A DNA stretch of 42,269 nucleotides from the NCBI GenBank assembly GCA_021781345.1, contig JAJXWZ010000025.1, positions 1-42,269 on the forward strand. The letters run 5' to 3'. This stretch comes from Pseudomonadota bacterium. GTDB taxonomy: Bacteria; Pseudomonadota; Gammaproteobacteria; Xanthomonadales; Rhodanobacteraceae. The translations under genes were made by a program, and so were the position numbers. The notes under the pieces were generated by a model, which was not told the DNA's origin, made no database searches, and was given only the letters and a program-made list of their open reading frames with translations. This document shows, one piece after another, positions 32,466 to 41,332 of the stretch (position 1 is the first letter of the stretch; each line of letters starts with the position of its first letter).

Positions 32466-33164
32466 TCAGTAAGCGGACGCGGGCGCCAGCACACGCCTGG
32501 GCGTGTACAGCTTGCCAGCCAGCAGCGCGGGCAGCAGCCCGATCGCGTCGGCGAAGCCGACGATCGAGGTGTGCGGAATGGCCGCGTGGCGGCAATGCTC
32601 GATCAGGCGGTGCTTGGCGAAAACGTAATCGGCTTCGCCGGCCGCACAGAAATCCGAGGCGCCGTCCCCAATCAGCAGCACGCGATGATGGCGGTTGTGT
32701 TCGCGCACCGCGCTGGCGCACTTGCAGTGGCCGCTGCCGATGCGGCAGTGCGGGTCCGAGAACGGCGTTTCCAGCCGCCACTTGCGCGGCCCGGCCTGCA
32801 CCAGCCGGTTGGCGAGCACCGGCAGACCGTCGAGCTGGTAGCGCGACAGGATTGCGCGGATCGCGTAATCGAGGCCGTCACTGACCACCCGCAGCGTGGA
32901 ACCCGCGGCCAGCGCCGCTTCCACGAATTGCGGGAACGCCGGGTCGATACGCAGCGTCGCGAGGTGCTGGTCGATCTCCTCGCGCGAGGCGTCCAGCAGC
33001 GCGACCTGTCCGGCCATGCACTCGGCCGATCCGATCCGGCCGGCACGCCAGTCGCGCTCCAGCACCTGCCATTCCGGCGGCGCGAAGCGGTCGAGCAGGG
33101 AGTCCGTGACATCCTCCACGGCGATGGTGCCGTCGAAGTCGCACAGGATGTTCCAGCGGGTCAC
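32466..33164 (-). CDS. MtnX-like HAD-IB family phosphatase
   Basis: A 232-residue HAD-superfamily phosphatase. Motif I is CDFDGTIAVEDVTDSLLD with the nucleophilic Asp; motif II is the Ser of LRVVSDGLDY; motif IV is LLIGDGASDFCAAGEAD. The cap insertion (RFAPPEWQVLERDWRAG and following helices) matches MtnX-type enzymes, which in the methionine salvage pathway dephosphorylate a diketo-pentyl phosphate. No mtnA, mtnB or mtnW is present, so another phosphorylated small molecule is likely. I chose the GTG at 33164, which has GAGGA 8 bases upstream. It is the first gene of an operon with the class III aminotransferase. Confidence 0.83.
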   Translation of the reverse strand: MTRWNILCDFDGTIAVEDVTDSLLDRFAPPEWQVLERDWRAGRIGSAECMAGQVALLDASREEIDQHLATLRIDPAFPQFVEAALAAGSTLRVVSDGLDYAIRAILSRYQLDGLPVLANRLVQAGPRKWRLETPFSDPHCRIGSGHCKCASAVREHNRHHRVLLIGDGASDFCAAGEADYVFAKHRLIEHCRHAAIPHTSIVGFADAIGLLPALLAGKLYTPRRVLAPASAY

Positions 33165-33317
33165 GGAAAGGTCCTCGGAAAAAGCTTGCAAAACGGCATC
33201 AAAACGCGGCCGATACTAGCACCGGCATGCTTTCGGGACGCTTTCCCGCGGCTGGCCGGAGGCTGAACGCCCGGACGGCCGCCCTTCCTGGTGCGCTGCC
33301 CGACGGCCGCAAGGGCG

Positions 33318-34232
33318 TCACCGCGGGTCGCGCGGGAACCGCACCAGCACCCGTTGCCCGATCCGCAACGGCGGCTGGCCCGGCCCCGGGGACTGCAACT
33401 CCAACGTGCAATCGACGTCGTTGGCGAGCGCGCGTTGCAACGGATCCTGGGTCAAACCGGCCGGCTGCAACACCTGGCCGACCCATTGCACCGTCGCCCG
33501 ATAGACCGGTCCGGTCCCGGAATCGCGCACGACCTCCGCCTGCATGCCGGGATGGATCGCGCCGGCGGCATCCACGTCGATCTGCGCGTGCACCACGTGC
33601 GGACGATCCGGCAGCAGTTCGAACAACGGTTGTCCGGAAGCGGCGGCGACGGTCTGGCCGATCGCGATCCTGCGAGCGACGACGCTGCCCGCGACCGGCG
33701 CGCGCAGCGTGGAAGCGTCGAGCTTCAGTTGCGCCGCGGCCAGCTTTTGTCGCGCGGCATCCAGTGCCGCCCGCGCTGCGGCATTCCTGGCCTTCAGCGA
33801 AGCGACTTCGTCACGCGCCTGCCCGGCCGCCTCGCCGGTCGCCGCGCCGGCCTTCGCGGCTGCGGCGATCCGAGGCGCGCGCTGTTCGGCCTGTTTCAGC
33901 GACACCTGCAATTCGTCCAGTTGCGCCTTGGCCTGCTCAACGTCCGCTTGGGCCGCCGCCACCGCGATCCTGGCGGCCCGCGGATCGAGTTGCGCGAGCA
34001 CCTGGCCCGCCTTCACCGTGTCGCCCTGCTTCGCCGCGACCGAATCGACCACGCCGTCGGCGCGTGCCGCGACCAGCACCATCCCGCCCTCGACGTCGAC
34101 CTTGCCGCGCGCCACCGTCAGCCATTGCGACCGGGCGGCGGCGGACGCGGCTTGCTCGCTGCCCGACGAACACGCGCCGAGCGCCAGCGTCGCCAGAACG
34201 ATGCCGAGGCCGATGCGGCGATTCGCTTTCAC
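33318..34232 (-). CDS. Periplasmic adaptor lipoprotein (HlyD/DevB-type membrane fusion protein)
   Basis: A 304-residue adaptor of a tripartite ABC exporter. The signal ends with a lipobox (LALGAC, Cys21), so it is probably lipid-anchored to the inner membrane. A lipoyl/barrel-sandwich half (VLVAARADGVVDSVAAKQGDTVKAGQVLAQLD), a long alpha-helical hairpin rich in Ala, Gln and Lys (about 90-175), the second lipoyl half (LRAPVAGSVVARRIAIGQTV) and a beta-barrel follow. The start is the GTG at 34232, overlapping the ATPase stop by four bases, with GGAG upstream. It is the last gene of the four-gene exporter operon. Confidence 0.88.
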   Translation of the reverse strand: MKANRRIGLGIVLATLALGACSSGSEQAASAAARSQWLTVARGKVDVEGGMVLVAARADGVVDSVAAKQGDTVKAGQVLAQLDPRAARIAVAAAQADVEQAKAQLDELQVSLKQAEQRAPRIAAAAKAGAATGEAAGQARDEVASLKARNAAARAALDAARQKLAAAQLKLDASTLRAPVAGSVVARRIAIGQTVAAASGQPLFELLPDRPHVVHAQIDVDAAGAIHPGMQAEVVRDSGTGPVYRATVQWVGQVLQPAGLTQDPLQRALANDVDCTLELQSPGPGQPPLRIGQRVLVRFPRDPR

Positions 34233-34948
34233 GATGCTCTCTCCTGTTGGGACGCGGATGCATGCGGCACGCGTCGATCATTCAGTATCACGCCGTCTTC
34301 CATTTCCAGCACGCGGTCCGCGTGCGTGACCAGGCGCGGATCGTGGCTGACGCACAAGACCGTGGTGCGGTGTTCGTGCGCGATGCGGCGCAGGGTGTCG
34401 ATCACGATCTGGCCGTTGGCGGCGTCCAGCGCACTGGTCGGTTCGTCGGCGAACAGCAATTGAGGCTGCTTGACCAGCGCGCGCGCGATCGCGACACGCT
34501 GCTTTTCGCCGCCGGACATTTCTGCCGGCAGCAGGTGCGTGCGCTCGCCCAGCCCGACCTCGTCGAGCGCGGCGCGACCGCGGGCTTCGGCCGCACGGTC
34601 GTCCACGCCCATGTAGCCGAGGGGCAGCATCACTTGCTCCAGCGCGGTCAGCGCGGGGAACAGGTTGAAGCCCTGGAACACGAACCCGGTGTGCTGCAGG
34701 CGGAAGCGATCCAGCGCATGCCGGTCGCCGCGCCAGATGTCCTCGCCCAGCGCGAGCACGCTGCCCGAGTCCGGACGCTGCAACCCGGACAGGATCGACA
34801 GCAGCGTGCTCTTGCCGCAGCCGGACGGCCCCGCGATCAGCGTCAGCCGGCCGGCCTCCACGGTCAGCGACAGGCCGCGCAGGATTTCCGTGCGCAGCTT
34901 GCCGCTGGTGTAACCCATGCAAAGGTCGCGGGCCTCGAGCGCATTCAT
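34229..34948 (-). CDS. ABC transporter ATP-binding protein (MacB/LolD/DevA-type)
   Basis: A 239-residue nucleotide-binding subunit. Walker A GPSGCGKST, Q-loop VFQGFNLFPALTALEQV, signature MSGGEKQRVAIARAL, Walker B LLFADEPTSALD and H-loop VSHDPRL are all intact. The group serves lipoprotein release and macrolide, peptide or glycolipid export, energising mechanotransmission rather than substrate passage through the membrane. The start overlaps the permease stop as ATGA (34945-34948) and its stop overlaps the adaptor start, so the complex is translationally coupled. Confidence 0.92.
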   Translation of the reverse strand: MNALEARDLCMGYTSGKLRTEILRGLSLTVEAGRLTLIAGPSGCGKSTLLSILSGLQRPDSGSVLALGEDIWRGDRHALDRFRLQHTGFVFQGFNLFPALTALEQVMLPLGYMGVDDRAAEARGRAALDEVGLGERTHLLPAEMSGGEKQRVAIARALVKQPQLLFADEPTSALDAANGQIVIDTLRRIAHEHRTTVLCVSHDPRLVTHADRVLEMEDGVILNDRRVPHASASQQERAS

Positions 34949-36069
34949 CGCAGCAACAACGCCGGATCGGCGCTGCGCAGCGCGCGTACCGCGGCGATGC
35001 CCGAGACCAGCGCGATGCCCATCACCAGCGCCGCGCACGCGATCCACGCCGGCAGGTTCAATTCCACCGGCACGTCCTGCATCCGCGCCAGCCCGATCAG
35101 GCCCAGGCTCAGCAGCACCCCCGCGACCAGTCCGCACACCCCGATCCACGCGGCCTGCTCCAGCACCACGCGGCGCAGCGAACCGAGGCCCACGCCGAGC
35201 GCGTGCAGGGTGGCGTACTCACGCACCGAACCCGCGATCGCACCCATCAGGGTCTGGCTGGTGATGATGGCGCCTACGATGAACACCACCAGCGCGAGGA
35301 ACACCACGCCGAGGCCCGCGCCGGTCTGGAACATCCAGTAGAACACCGCGCGCCGCGCGAAGCTGGATGCGGTCCAGGCCGCGTAACCGTGTGCCGACGC
35401 ATTGATGCGCGCGGCCACCCGGGTCGCGTTCGCCCCGGGCTTCAGCCTGGCGACGTAATACGCGACCTCGGTACCGCCGGTATCGTTGTCGAGCGCGCGC
35501 GCGGTATCCAGCGATGCCACGACGTTCACGCCGCCCAGGGCCCGGATGCCGCTGGCGGTGCCGACGATGCGCACAAGGTCGCCGTTGATCAGCGCCTGGC
35601 CACCGATCGGCACGCCAAGCTTGGGCAGGTCGGCGCGATCGACGATCACCGCGAACGGCTCCTTCAGCAATGCACGCTGCGACGCCGTGAGCACGTCGGA
35701 AAAGATCATGCCGTCGGGCTGCGTGCTTATCCCCGACACGAATACCGACACCCCGCCCTTGTCGGCCGGCCCGCGCCAGTCGCCATCCACCCAGGCAAAT
35801 GGCTCGACCCGCGCGACGTCCGGATCGGTCAGCACCGCGGTGCGCGCTGCCGGCGTGATCGGGCGGCCCAATTCGATGCTCTGGGTGCCGGGATAGCCGA
35901 TCCACAGATCGGCGTCGGAGGCGCTGATGTAGGTCGCCGCGGAACCGAAGATGCCGAACACCAGCGCGGCCTGCATCAGCAGCAACAATCCCGAGAACGC
36001 CACCGCCAGCATCGCCGGCAGGAAGCGCCGCCATTCGTGGACCAGGGTCTTGCGCGCCAGCGGGATCAT
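34945..36069 (-). CDS. ABC transporter permease (DevC/MacB-like, type VII)
   Basis: A 374-residue permease with the MacB/DevC plan: one N-terminal helix (MLAVAFSGLLLLMQAALVFGIF), a periplasmic domain of about 200 residues (from SDADLWIGYPGTQSIELG), and three C-terminal helices (about 255-285, 300-325, 335-360). FtsX-like features include QTLMGAIAGSVREYATLHALG. I use the ATG at 36069, which overlaps the outer-membrane factor stop (ATGA); the open frame reaches back to a TTG at 36078. The DevC-type N-terminus (RKTLVHEWRRFLPAMLAV) suggests export of a lipid-like or hydrophobic molecule, but the substrate is unknown. Confidence 0.9.
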   Translation of the reverse strand: MIPLARKTLVHEWRRFLPAMLAVAFSGLLLLMQAALVFGIFGSAATYISASDADLWIGYPGTQSIELGRPITPAARTAVLTDPDVARVEPFAWVDGDWRGPADKGGVSVFVSGISTQPDGMIFSDVLTASQRALLKEPFAVIVDRADLPKLGVPIGGQALINGDLVRIVGTASGIRALGGVNVVASLDTARALDNDTGGTEVAYYVARLKPGANATRVAARINASAHGYAAWTASSFARRAVFYWMFQTGAGLGVVFLALVVFIVGAIITSQTLMGAIAGSVREYATLHALGVGLGSLRRVVLEQAAWIGVCGLVAGVLLSLGLIGLARMQDVPVELNLPAWIACAALVMGIALVSGIAAVRALRSADPALLLR

Positions 36070-37535
36070 TTCGCGCAATCCGCGTTCGCCACGTTCTTAG
36101 TCGATCCGTCGCCTTGGCTCGAACCAGCCACGCACGCCGCATCCTCCGTCGGCAGCGGTGCGCCGCCCAGCGCCTTGTACAGCGCGACATAGGCAAGGCC
36201 CCGCGCCAACCGCGCCTGCTCGCGATCGAGCTCGGATTCGGCCAGCGCCTTGCGGGCATCGGCAAGCTGCAGTGCATCGGCCTGGCCCAGTTGGCGCAAC
36301 CGTTCGTTCATGGCGAGGGTGCCTTGCATCGCCACGGACGCGACCTTCGCGCCGTGCAACCGTTGCGCCGAGGCATGCAATGCGGCGAGGTCGCCCTCGA
36401 CTTCCGCGGCGCCCTGCAGCACTGCCTGCCGGTACCCGAGCAACGCGGCATGCAACTGGTCCTCGCGCGCATCGCGGACTGCCCGGCGCGCGCCCCAGTC
36501 GAACAGCGGGATGTTGATGATCGGTCCGATCGAGAAGGTGTTGTTGACGTCGCTCAAATGGGTCTGGCCGGTGACCAGCGCGGCGAAGGTCAGCGAGCTG
36601 CCCAGCGCGAGCCGCGGGTACATGTCGGCCTTGGCGATTCCGAGTTCGCCGGCAGCCTTCAATACTTGCGTCTCGGCGTAACGGATCTCGGGACGCGTCC
36701 GCAGCAGGTCGGCGGGCACCGACGCGACATTCGCGTCGGCCAGGCGCGGCAGCGGCTTGGGCGCCAGCCAGGCCCGGTCGGGTTCGCTCTTGCCGAGCAG
36801 CAGCGCCAGCGCCTGCGCGTGCTGCACGACCGCCACGCGTGGATCGGCAAGCTGCGATTCGGCTTTTGCTGCTGCTGCCAGGCCCTGCTCGACCTGCAAT
36901 TTCGACGCGAGTTGCAGGCGTTCCTGTACCCGCAGCAACGCAACCTTCGTGCGCGCCGCGCGCGCAGCCATCCCGAGCAGGGCCTCGCTGCGCTGCGCCG
37001 CGCGCAGCTGCAGGTATTCGCGCACCACTTCGGCGACCAGCGACACCCGCGCCGATTGCAGCTCGGCTTCCGCCGCGCCCGAGCCGGCCTGCGCGATGTG
37101 GCCCGAAGCCCCGCTACGGCCGAACAGCCCAAGCTCCCAGGTCGCATCGAAGCCCGCCTGGAAATAGCTGGCGGTGTTCGCGGGGTTGGGCTCCTCGATG
37201 GTCTGGAAACCGAGGGCAGGCTTGAATTTGGTTGAGGCCTCGCGTTCCAGCGCACGCGCCGCGCGCAGCTTCCAGACCGCCTGTTGCACGTCGAGGTTGT
37301 CGTGCAGGGCCCGGTCGACCAGCGCATCGAGTTCCGGATCGCCGAAGTGCTTCCACCAGCCGGTGAGGTCGGGCTTCGCACCCAACTGCGCCGGCGCGTT
37401 GCGCCAGTGCGCGGGCAGGTCGCCGCCCGGCAGTTCCGGCACCTTCACGCTGACGCAGGCGCCCAGCACCGCGCACAGCACGGTGGCGGTCAGCATGCGT
37501 GGAAGCGGTCGAAGAAGGAACGGTAATGAAGGCAT
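36066..37535 (-). CDS. Outer-membrane efflux lipoprotein (NodT/TolC family)
   Basis: A 489-residue outer-membrane factor. A signal with lipobox (AVLGAC, Cys27) marks it as a lipoprotein. Two OEP repeats with long coiled-coil helices are visible (from LDALVDRALHDNLDVQQAVWKLR and ALVTGQTHLSDVNNTFSIGPIINIPLFDWGARRAV). FGDPELDALVDRAL, the DLLRTRPEIRYAETQVLKAAGELG segment and the final YVALYKALGG are typical of the NodT subfamily. The tail after position 465 is Ser/Asp/Asn-rich. It is the first gene of the exporter operon and is translationally coupled to the permease. Confidence 0.92.
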   Translation of the reverse strand: MPSLPFLLRPLPRMLTATVLCAVLGACVSVKVPELPGGDLPAHWRNAPAQLGAKPDLTGWWKHFGDPELDALVDRALHDNLDVQQAVWKLRAARALEREASTKFKPALGFQTIEEPNPANTASYFQAGFDATWELGLFGRSGASGHIAQAGSGAAEAELQSARVSLVAEVVREYLQLRAAQRSEALLGMAARAARTKVALLRVQERLQLASKLQVEQGLAAAAKAESQLADPRVAVVQHAQALALLLGKSEPDRAWLAPKPLPRLADANVASVPADLLRTRPEIRYAETQVLKAAGELGIAKADMYPRLALGSSLTFAALVTGQTHLSDVNNTFSIGPIINIPLFDWGARRAVRDAREDQLHAALLGYRQAVLQGAAEVEGDLAALHASAQRLHGAKVASVAMQGTLAMNERLRQLGQADALQLADARKALAESELDREQARLARGLAYVALYKALGGAPLPTEDAACVAGSSQGDGSTKNVANADCAK

Positions 37536-37668
37536 AAGCCCGCGCAGTGTAACGGCAGGATCAACTCGAAACCCCGTCACCGACGCTGCGGCCGGCAAGG
37601 GGGCGCCACCCGCCAGTCTGCCTTGGACCGCTTTCAGGGCGCTTTGGTGCCCTTGATCCAAGGTTGCC

Positions 37669-39411
37669 TTATTCGTTCGCGAATTTCGCTTCGAGCACTT
37701 TCACCGCGGCGGCAATCGTGGGATCGCGCCCGGCGCGAACATCCGCCACGGTCGGATCGACCTTAATTTGCGCGGGAATGCCGATACCCACGAACTTGCG
37801 CCCATCGGGAAACGCTTCATCCAGGGTACAAATCCGGGCTGTTCCCCCACCCGGCAACTTGAACACCAACGGTTGACCAGTGCTTCCGGCGGTCGTCCTG
37901 CCAACCAGGATGCCACGATGCATGGTCTCGAAGCTGACCACGAAATCTTCAGCCGCGGAAAACGTGCGGGGGCCGATCAATACGGCGACCGGTCCGGTGT
38001 AATGGCGCTTTTGGGAATGCGAATAGGTGTTGTCCGGGTCATCCGGACTGGTCCAAACCGAAGCCGCGCCAAGCCAAGCACGATAGACCGACACGTATTC
38101 CAGCGAGCGAGTCGTCGGCAAGGGGATGGGTTTATCACCCAACCACGACAGGATGTCGAGTCCGTAGTTGGTCGAACCGCCACCGTTGTCACGCACGTCG
38201 AGGATCAGACCCTTGGCCTTCATTATCTGCGGCAGGTCTCGCTTGAACAGTTCCGCGCCACGGCCGTCCTCGAATTCGCCCAGTTTGAGATAGGCGATGT
38301 CGCCAGGCAGCATCCGGAAAGTGAATGCTGGCGGTCCCTTCGCGTCCGGATCGGGTTCGCGCGAGAGTGTCACGGAACGCAATTTGCCGGCTGCATCCTT
38401 CACTTCCAGCCTGACGGGTGTGGCGTGATCGCCGCCCAGTAGTTGATAGGTGTACATGCGCACCGCCAGATCCTGCGGCGTCGAGCTGCTCGCATAAGGC
38501 TCGACGTGCTCTTTCGCGTATCGATGCACTTCCTCGCCGTCGATCGAAACGATCTCGTCGCCGACTTGCAAACCTTTTTGGACAATGCGCGGGTCGCCAA
38601 TCCACGTCACGATCACCCTGTTCTGGATCAATGCCGTGACAATGGGAGGGCTCGCGTAGAACTCATTGGCGATCGAATCCGGCGGATAGATGTTCGTGTG
38701 TGCATCGTGCAGCAGGGGCGCCAATCGCATCAGCACGTCGTAGTAATCGTGAAGGTTCTTCGCGGCGATCACCTTGGGCAGGAAATCCAGGTACGTCTGG
38801 TTCCAGTCGAGATCGGGCACATGATCGAAGTGCGCGAAGTTGTAACGAACTTCGGACCAGAACAACGACAGACCGGCGATCCGTTGCGCTTCGCTCAAAT
38901 GACCGGACGACGTCATAAATGCGTCGGTATTCCAGCGACTGGCTCGGTCATCAAGTCGCGTGACGAGTAATTTGAATCGTGGGTCGTCGTGTAGACCTAG
39001 CAGCTTTTTGTCGGTTACGAGCCAATGCTTCTCGTTTGGTGACACGCCCGTCGCCACCCAGGCTCTCAGACAGTCCAATGCAGCCCGCTTGTCACCGAGT
39101 TGCGCATACGCATCCGCACGCATGCGCAAATTATCTTCGCCCCGCCAGCGCACCTGCACCGCGTACCAAGACTCCGTTGTCAGCCTTACCTGCATTTGTG
39201 CAATCGCAGCCTGTGCTTGCTTGAGCTTGGCGATCGCCTCATGGAGTTGTGCCGCACGTGGCGACTTTGCGTATACCAGAGCGGCCCCGGCGTTGTTCAA
39301 ATCCTGGATATGCGAATACTGGCGTTGAAGGGCATTTGCGTCTTGCGCCAACGAAGTGGCGCACGCAAACGCTAAGAGGGCGGCGCAACCAGCCGGCACC
39401 ATCCGACCCAT
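37669..39411 (-). CDS. Exported S41-family peptidase, atypical
   Basis: A 580-residue protein with a signal peptide (MVPAGCAALLAFACATSLAQ). An N-terminal helical region of about 125 residues with TPR-like repeats (ADAYAQLGDKRAALDCLRAWV, then LLGLHDDPRFKLLV) precedes an S41/TSPc domain with an embedded PDZ (GLQVGDEIVSIDGEEVHRYAKEH). Catalytic region: LILDVRDNGGGS and the nucleophile Ser in GPRTFSAAEDFVVSF, with GRTTAGSTGQP following. It is a different subgroup from Prc, closer to tricorn/IRBP-like S41 peptidases. Its base composition is lower than its neighbours' (34 of 60 G+C at 39001-39060), suggesting recent acquisition. It is divergent from dnaG across 47 bases. Confidence 0.85.
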   Translation of the reverse strand: MGRMVPAGCAALLAFACATSLAQDANALQRQYSHIQDLNNAGAALVYAKSPRAAQLHEAIAKLKQAQAAIAQMQVRLTTESWYAVQVRWRGEDNLRMRADAYAQLGDKRAALDCLRAWVATGVSPNEKHWLVTDKKLLGLHDDPRFKLLVTRLDDRASRWNTDAFMTSSGHLSEAQRIAGLSLFWSEVRYNFAHFDHVPDLDWNQTYLDFLPKVIAAKNLHDYYDVLMRLAPLLHDAHTNIYPPDSIANEFYASPPIVTALIQNRVIVTWIGDPRIVQKGLQVGDEIVSIDGEEVHRYAKEHVEPYASSSTPQDLAVRMYTYQLLGGDHATPVRLEVKDAAGKLRSVTLSREPDPDAKGPPAFTFRMLPGDIAYLKLGEFEDGRGAELFKRDLPQIMKAKGLILDVRDNGGGSTNYGLDILSWLGDKPIPLPTTRSLEYVSVYRAWLGAASVWTSPDDPDNTYSHSQKRHYTGPVAVLIGPRTFSAAEDFVVSFETMHRGILVGRTTAGSTGQPLVFKLPGGGTARICTLDEAFPDGRKFVGIGIPAQIKVDPTVADVRAGRDPTIAAAVKVLEAKFANE

Positions 39412-39458
39412 GGCTAGATATCCTGTTTTGCCTCCCCGGCCAATAGACTAGCAAACCC

Positions 39459-41192
39459 ATGCCAGGCCTGATCCCCGAACGCTTCATCGATGAACTGCTG
39501 GCACGCGTCGACATCGTCGACGTGGTGCAGCAGCGCGTGCCGCTGAAGCGCGCGGGACGCGAATGGACCGCGTGCTGTCCGTTCCACGACGAGCGCACGC
39601 CGTCGTTCTACGTCAGTCCGGCCAAGCAGTTCTACCACTGCTTCGGTTGCGGCGCGCACGGCAGCGCGGTCAAGTTCCTGATGGAGTACGAACGGCTGGA
39701 GTTTCCCGACGCGGTCGAGGAACTGGCACAGTCGGTGGGCCTGGCAGTGCCCCACGAAGGTGGCCCGGCGCGTCCGCGCGAGGACCATACCGACCTCTAC
39801 GCATTGTTGGAGGCGTCCGCAACCTTCTACCAGCGGGCGCTGCCCGAGAGCCAAGCCGCACGCACCTATTGCAAGAAGCGCGGACTCGATGCCGGGATCA
39901 TCGAACGCTTCCGGATCGGCTGGGCGCCAGGCGGCTGGGACGCGATCAAGCGCGCGCTCGGCACCAGCGACGCCCGGACGAAGATGCTGGAACAGGCCGG
40001 CATGCTCTCGACCGGCGAGAGGGGCAAGCAGTACGACCGCTTCCGCGAGAGGCTGATGTTCCCGATCATGGACCGGCGCGGGCGCGTGATCGCGTTCGGC
40101 GGCCGGGTTATCGAAGGCGACGGCCCGAAATACCTCAATTCACCCGAAACGCCGCTGTTCCACAAGGGCCGCGAACTGTTCGCGCTGTGGCAGGTGCGCC
40201 AGGCCAACACCAAGCTGGAACGGCTGATCGTGGTCGAGGGTTACATGGACGTGGTGTCGCTGCACCAGGCCGACGTTACCCAGGCGGTCGCGACACTCGG
40301 TACCGCGACCACCAACGAGCACGCCGAGCTTTTGTTTCGCGCCGCGCCCGACGTGTATTTCTGCTTCGATGGCGACCGTGCCGGCCGCAGCGCCGCGTGG
40401 CGCGCACTGGAATCGGTGTTGCCGCGCATGCGCGACGGCCGCCAGGCGTTCTTTTTGTTCCTGCCGGAAGGCGAAGACCCCGATTCGCTGGTACGCAAGG
40501 AAGGCCGCGAGGGTTTCGAGGCTCGCCTGAAGCAGGCGACGCCACTTTCGGAATATTTCTATGCGTACCTGTCGCACGATGTGAACGTGGCCACGCTCGA
40601 CGGCCGCGCGCGCCTCGCCGAAAACGCCAAACCATTGCTTGCCAAATTGCCGGACGGCGCCTTCCGCGATCTGATGTTCGCGGAACTCGAAAAGCGCACC
40701 GGCGTGCACGGCATGCCGTCGCGGGCCGCGCCGGTCGCGCGACGCCGGGTGGAACCGGGCACCGCCCCGCGCCGCACGCTCGTGCGCAGCGCGATCGCGA
40801 TGTTGCTGGCCAATCCCGGCCTCGCGCAGGAAGTGACATTGCCGCATGCCTTCGCGGAACTCGACAAGCCAGGCATCGGGCTGCTGGTCGAACTGCTGGA
40901 CTTCCTGCAGGAACGCCCCGGCATCAACACCGCGCTGCTGCTGGAACACTTTTCCGAACGCGAGGAAGCCGCGGCCCTGCACAAACTGGCGCTGACCGAA
41001 TTCCCGGGCGAACCCGAGGCGCTGCGCGTGGAATTCCTGGACGCGCTGCGCAAACTCGAGGCCCAGACGGTGCAGCAACGACTGGATACGCTGATTCGCA
41101 GACAATCGGAAGCCGGTCTCGACGCCGCGGAAAAGGACGAACTGCGCTTACTGCTGGCCCGGAAGGCACAACCGACAGCGCGCAACGAGTGA
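39459..41192 (+). CDS. dnaG: DNA primase
   Basis: A 577-residue bacterial primase synthesising RNA primers at the replication fork. The CHC2 zinc-binding domain has Cys40, His43, Cys61 and Cys64, identical in position to E. coli. The TOPRIM core has VEGYMD (catalytic Glu) and CFDGDRAGR (metal-binding Asp-x-Asp). The C-terminal DnaB-interacting domain is present (from about residue 430). Normally it lies in the rpsU-(yqeY)-dnaG-rpoD macromolecular synthesis operon; here it stands alone, with a divergent peptidase gene upstream and a convergent peroxidase downstream. It therefore needs its own promoter in the 47-base gap. Confidence 0.97.
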   Translation: MPGLIPERFIDELLARVDIVDVVQQRVPLKRAGREWTACCPFHDERTPSFYVSPAKQFYHCFGCGAHGSAVKFLMEYERLEFPDAVEELAQSVGLAVPHEGGPARPREDHTDLYALLEASATFYQRALPESQAARTYCKKRGLDAGIIERFRIGWAPGGWDAIKRALGTSDARTKMLEQAGMLSTGERGKQYDRFRERLMFPIMDRRGRVIAFGGRVIEGDGPKYLNSPETPLFHKGRELFALWQVRQANTKLERLIVVEGYMDVVSLHQADVTQAVATLGTATTNEHAELLFRAAPDVYFCFDGDRAGRSAAWRALESVLPRMRDGRQAFFLFLPEGEDPDSLVRKEGREGFEARLKQATPLSEYFYAYLSHDVNVATLDGRARLAENAKPLLAKLPDGAFRDLMFAELEKRTGVHGMPSRAAPVARRRVEPGTAPRRTLVRSAIAMLLANPGLAQEVTLPHAFAELDKPGIGLLVELLDFLQERPGINTALLLEHFSEREEAAALHKLALTEFPGEPEALRVEFLDALRKLEAQTVQQRLDTLIRRQSEAGLDAAEKDELRLLLARKAQPTARNE

Positions 41193-41297
41193 TGTTTACG
41201 TCGATCGGCATGAAACGTACTTAGGTTTGTTTTCGTGTTGACGCTTCCCGACAAACTCGCCTGGATCCCCTTGGCGTCGCCGCGATAAAGGCCGGGG

Positions 41298-41317
41298 TCC
41301 GGTCGATTCCGGTCGAT
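41298..41317. repeat. Perfect 10-base tandem duplication downstream of dnaG
   Basis: TCCGGTCGAT occurs twice in a row in the 140-base gap between dnaG and the peroxidase gene. It sits between CCGGGG (41292-41297) and CCCCGG (41327-41332), which can pair around it. It may be part of a 3' structure for the two convergent genes; no T-run follows. Confidence 0.45.
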
Positions 41318-41332
41318 ACGTCTATGCCCCGG

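Noticed and set aside
30441-33266. Long plus-strand open frame across cysK, the aminotransferase and the phosphatase
   Set aside because: It runs antisense through three recognisable genes and shows only low-complexity Arg/His/Gln-rich sequence.
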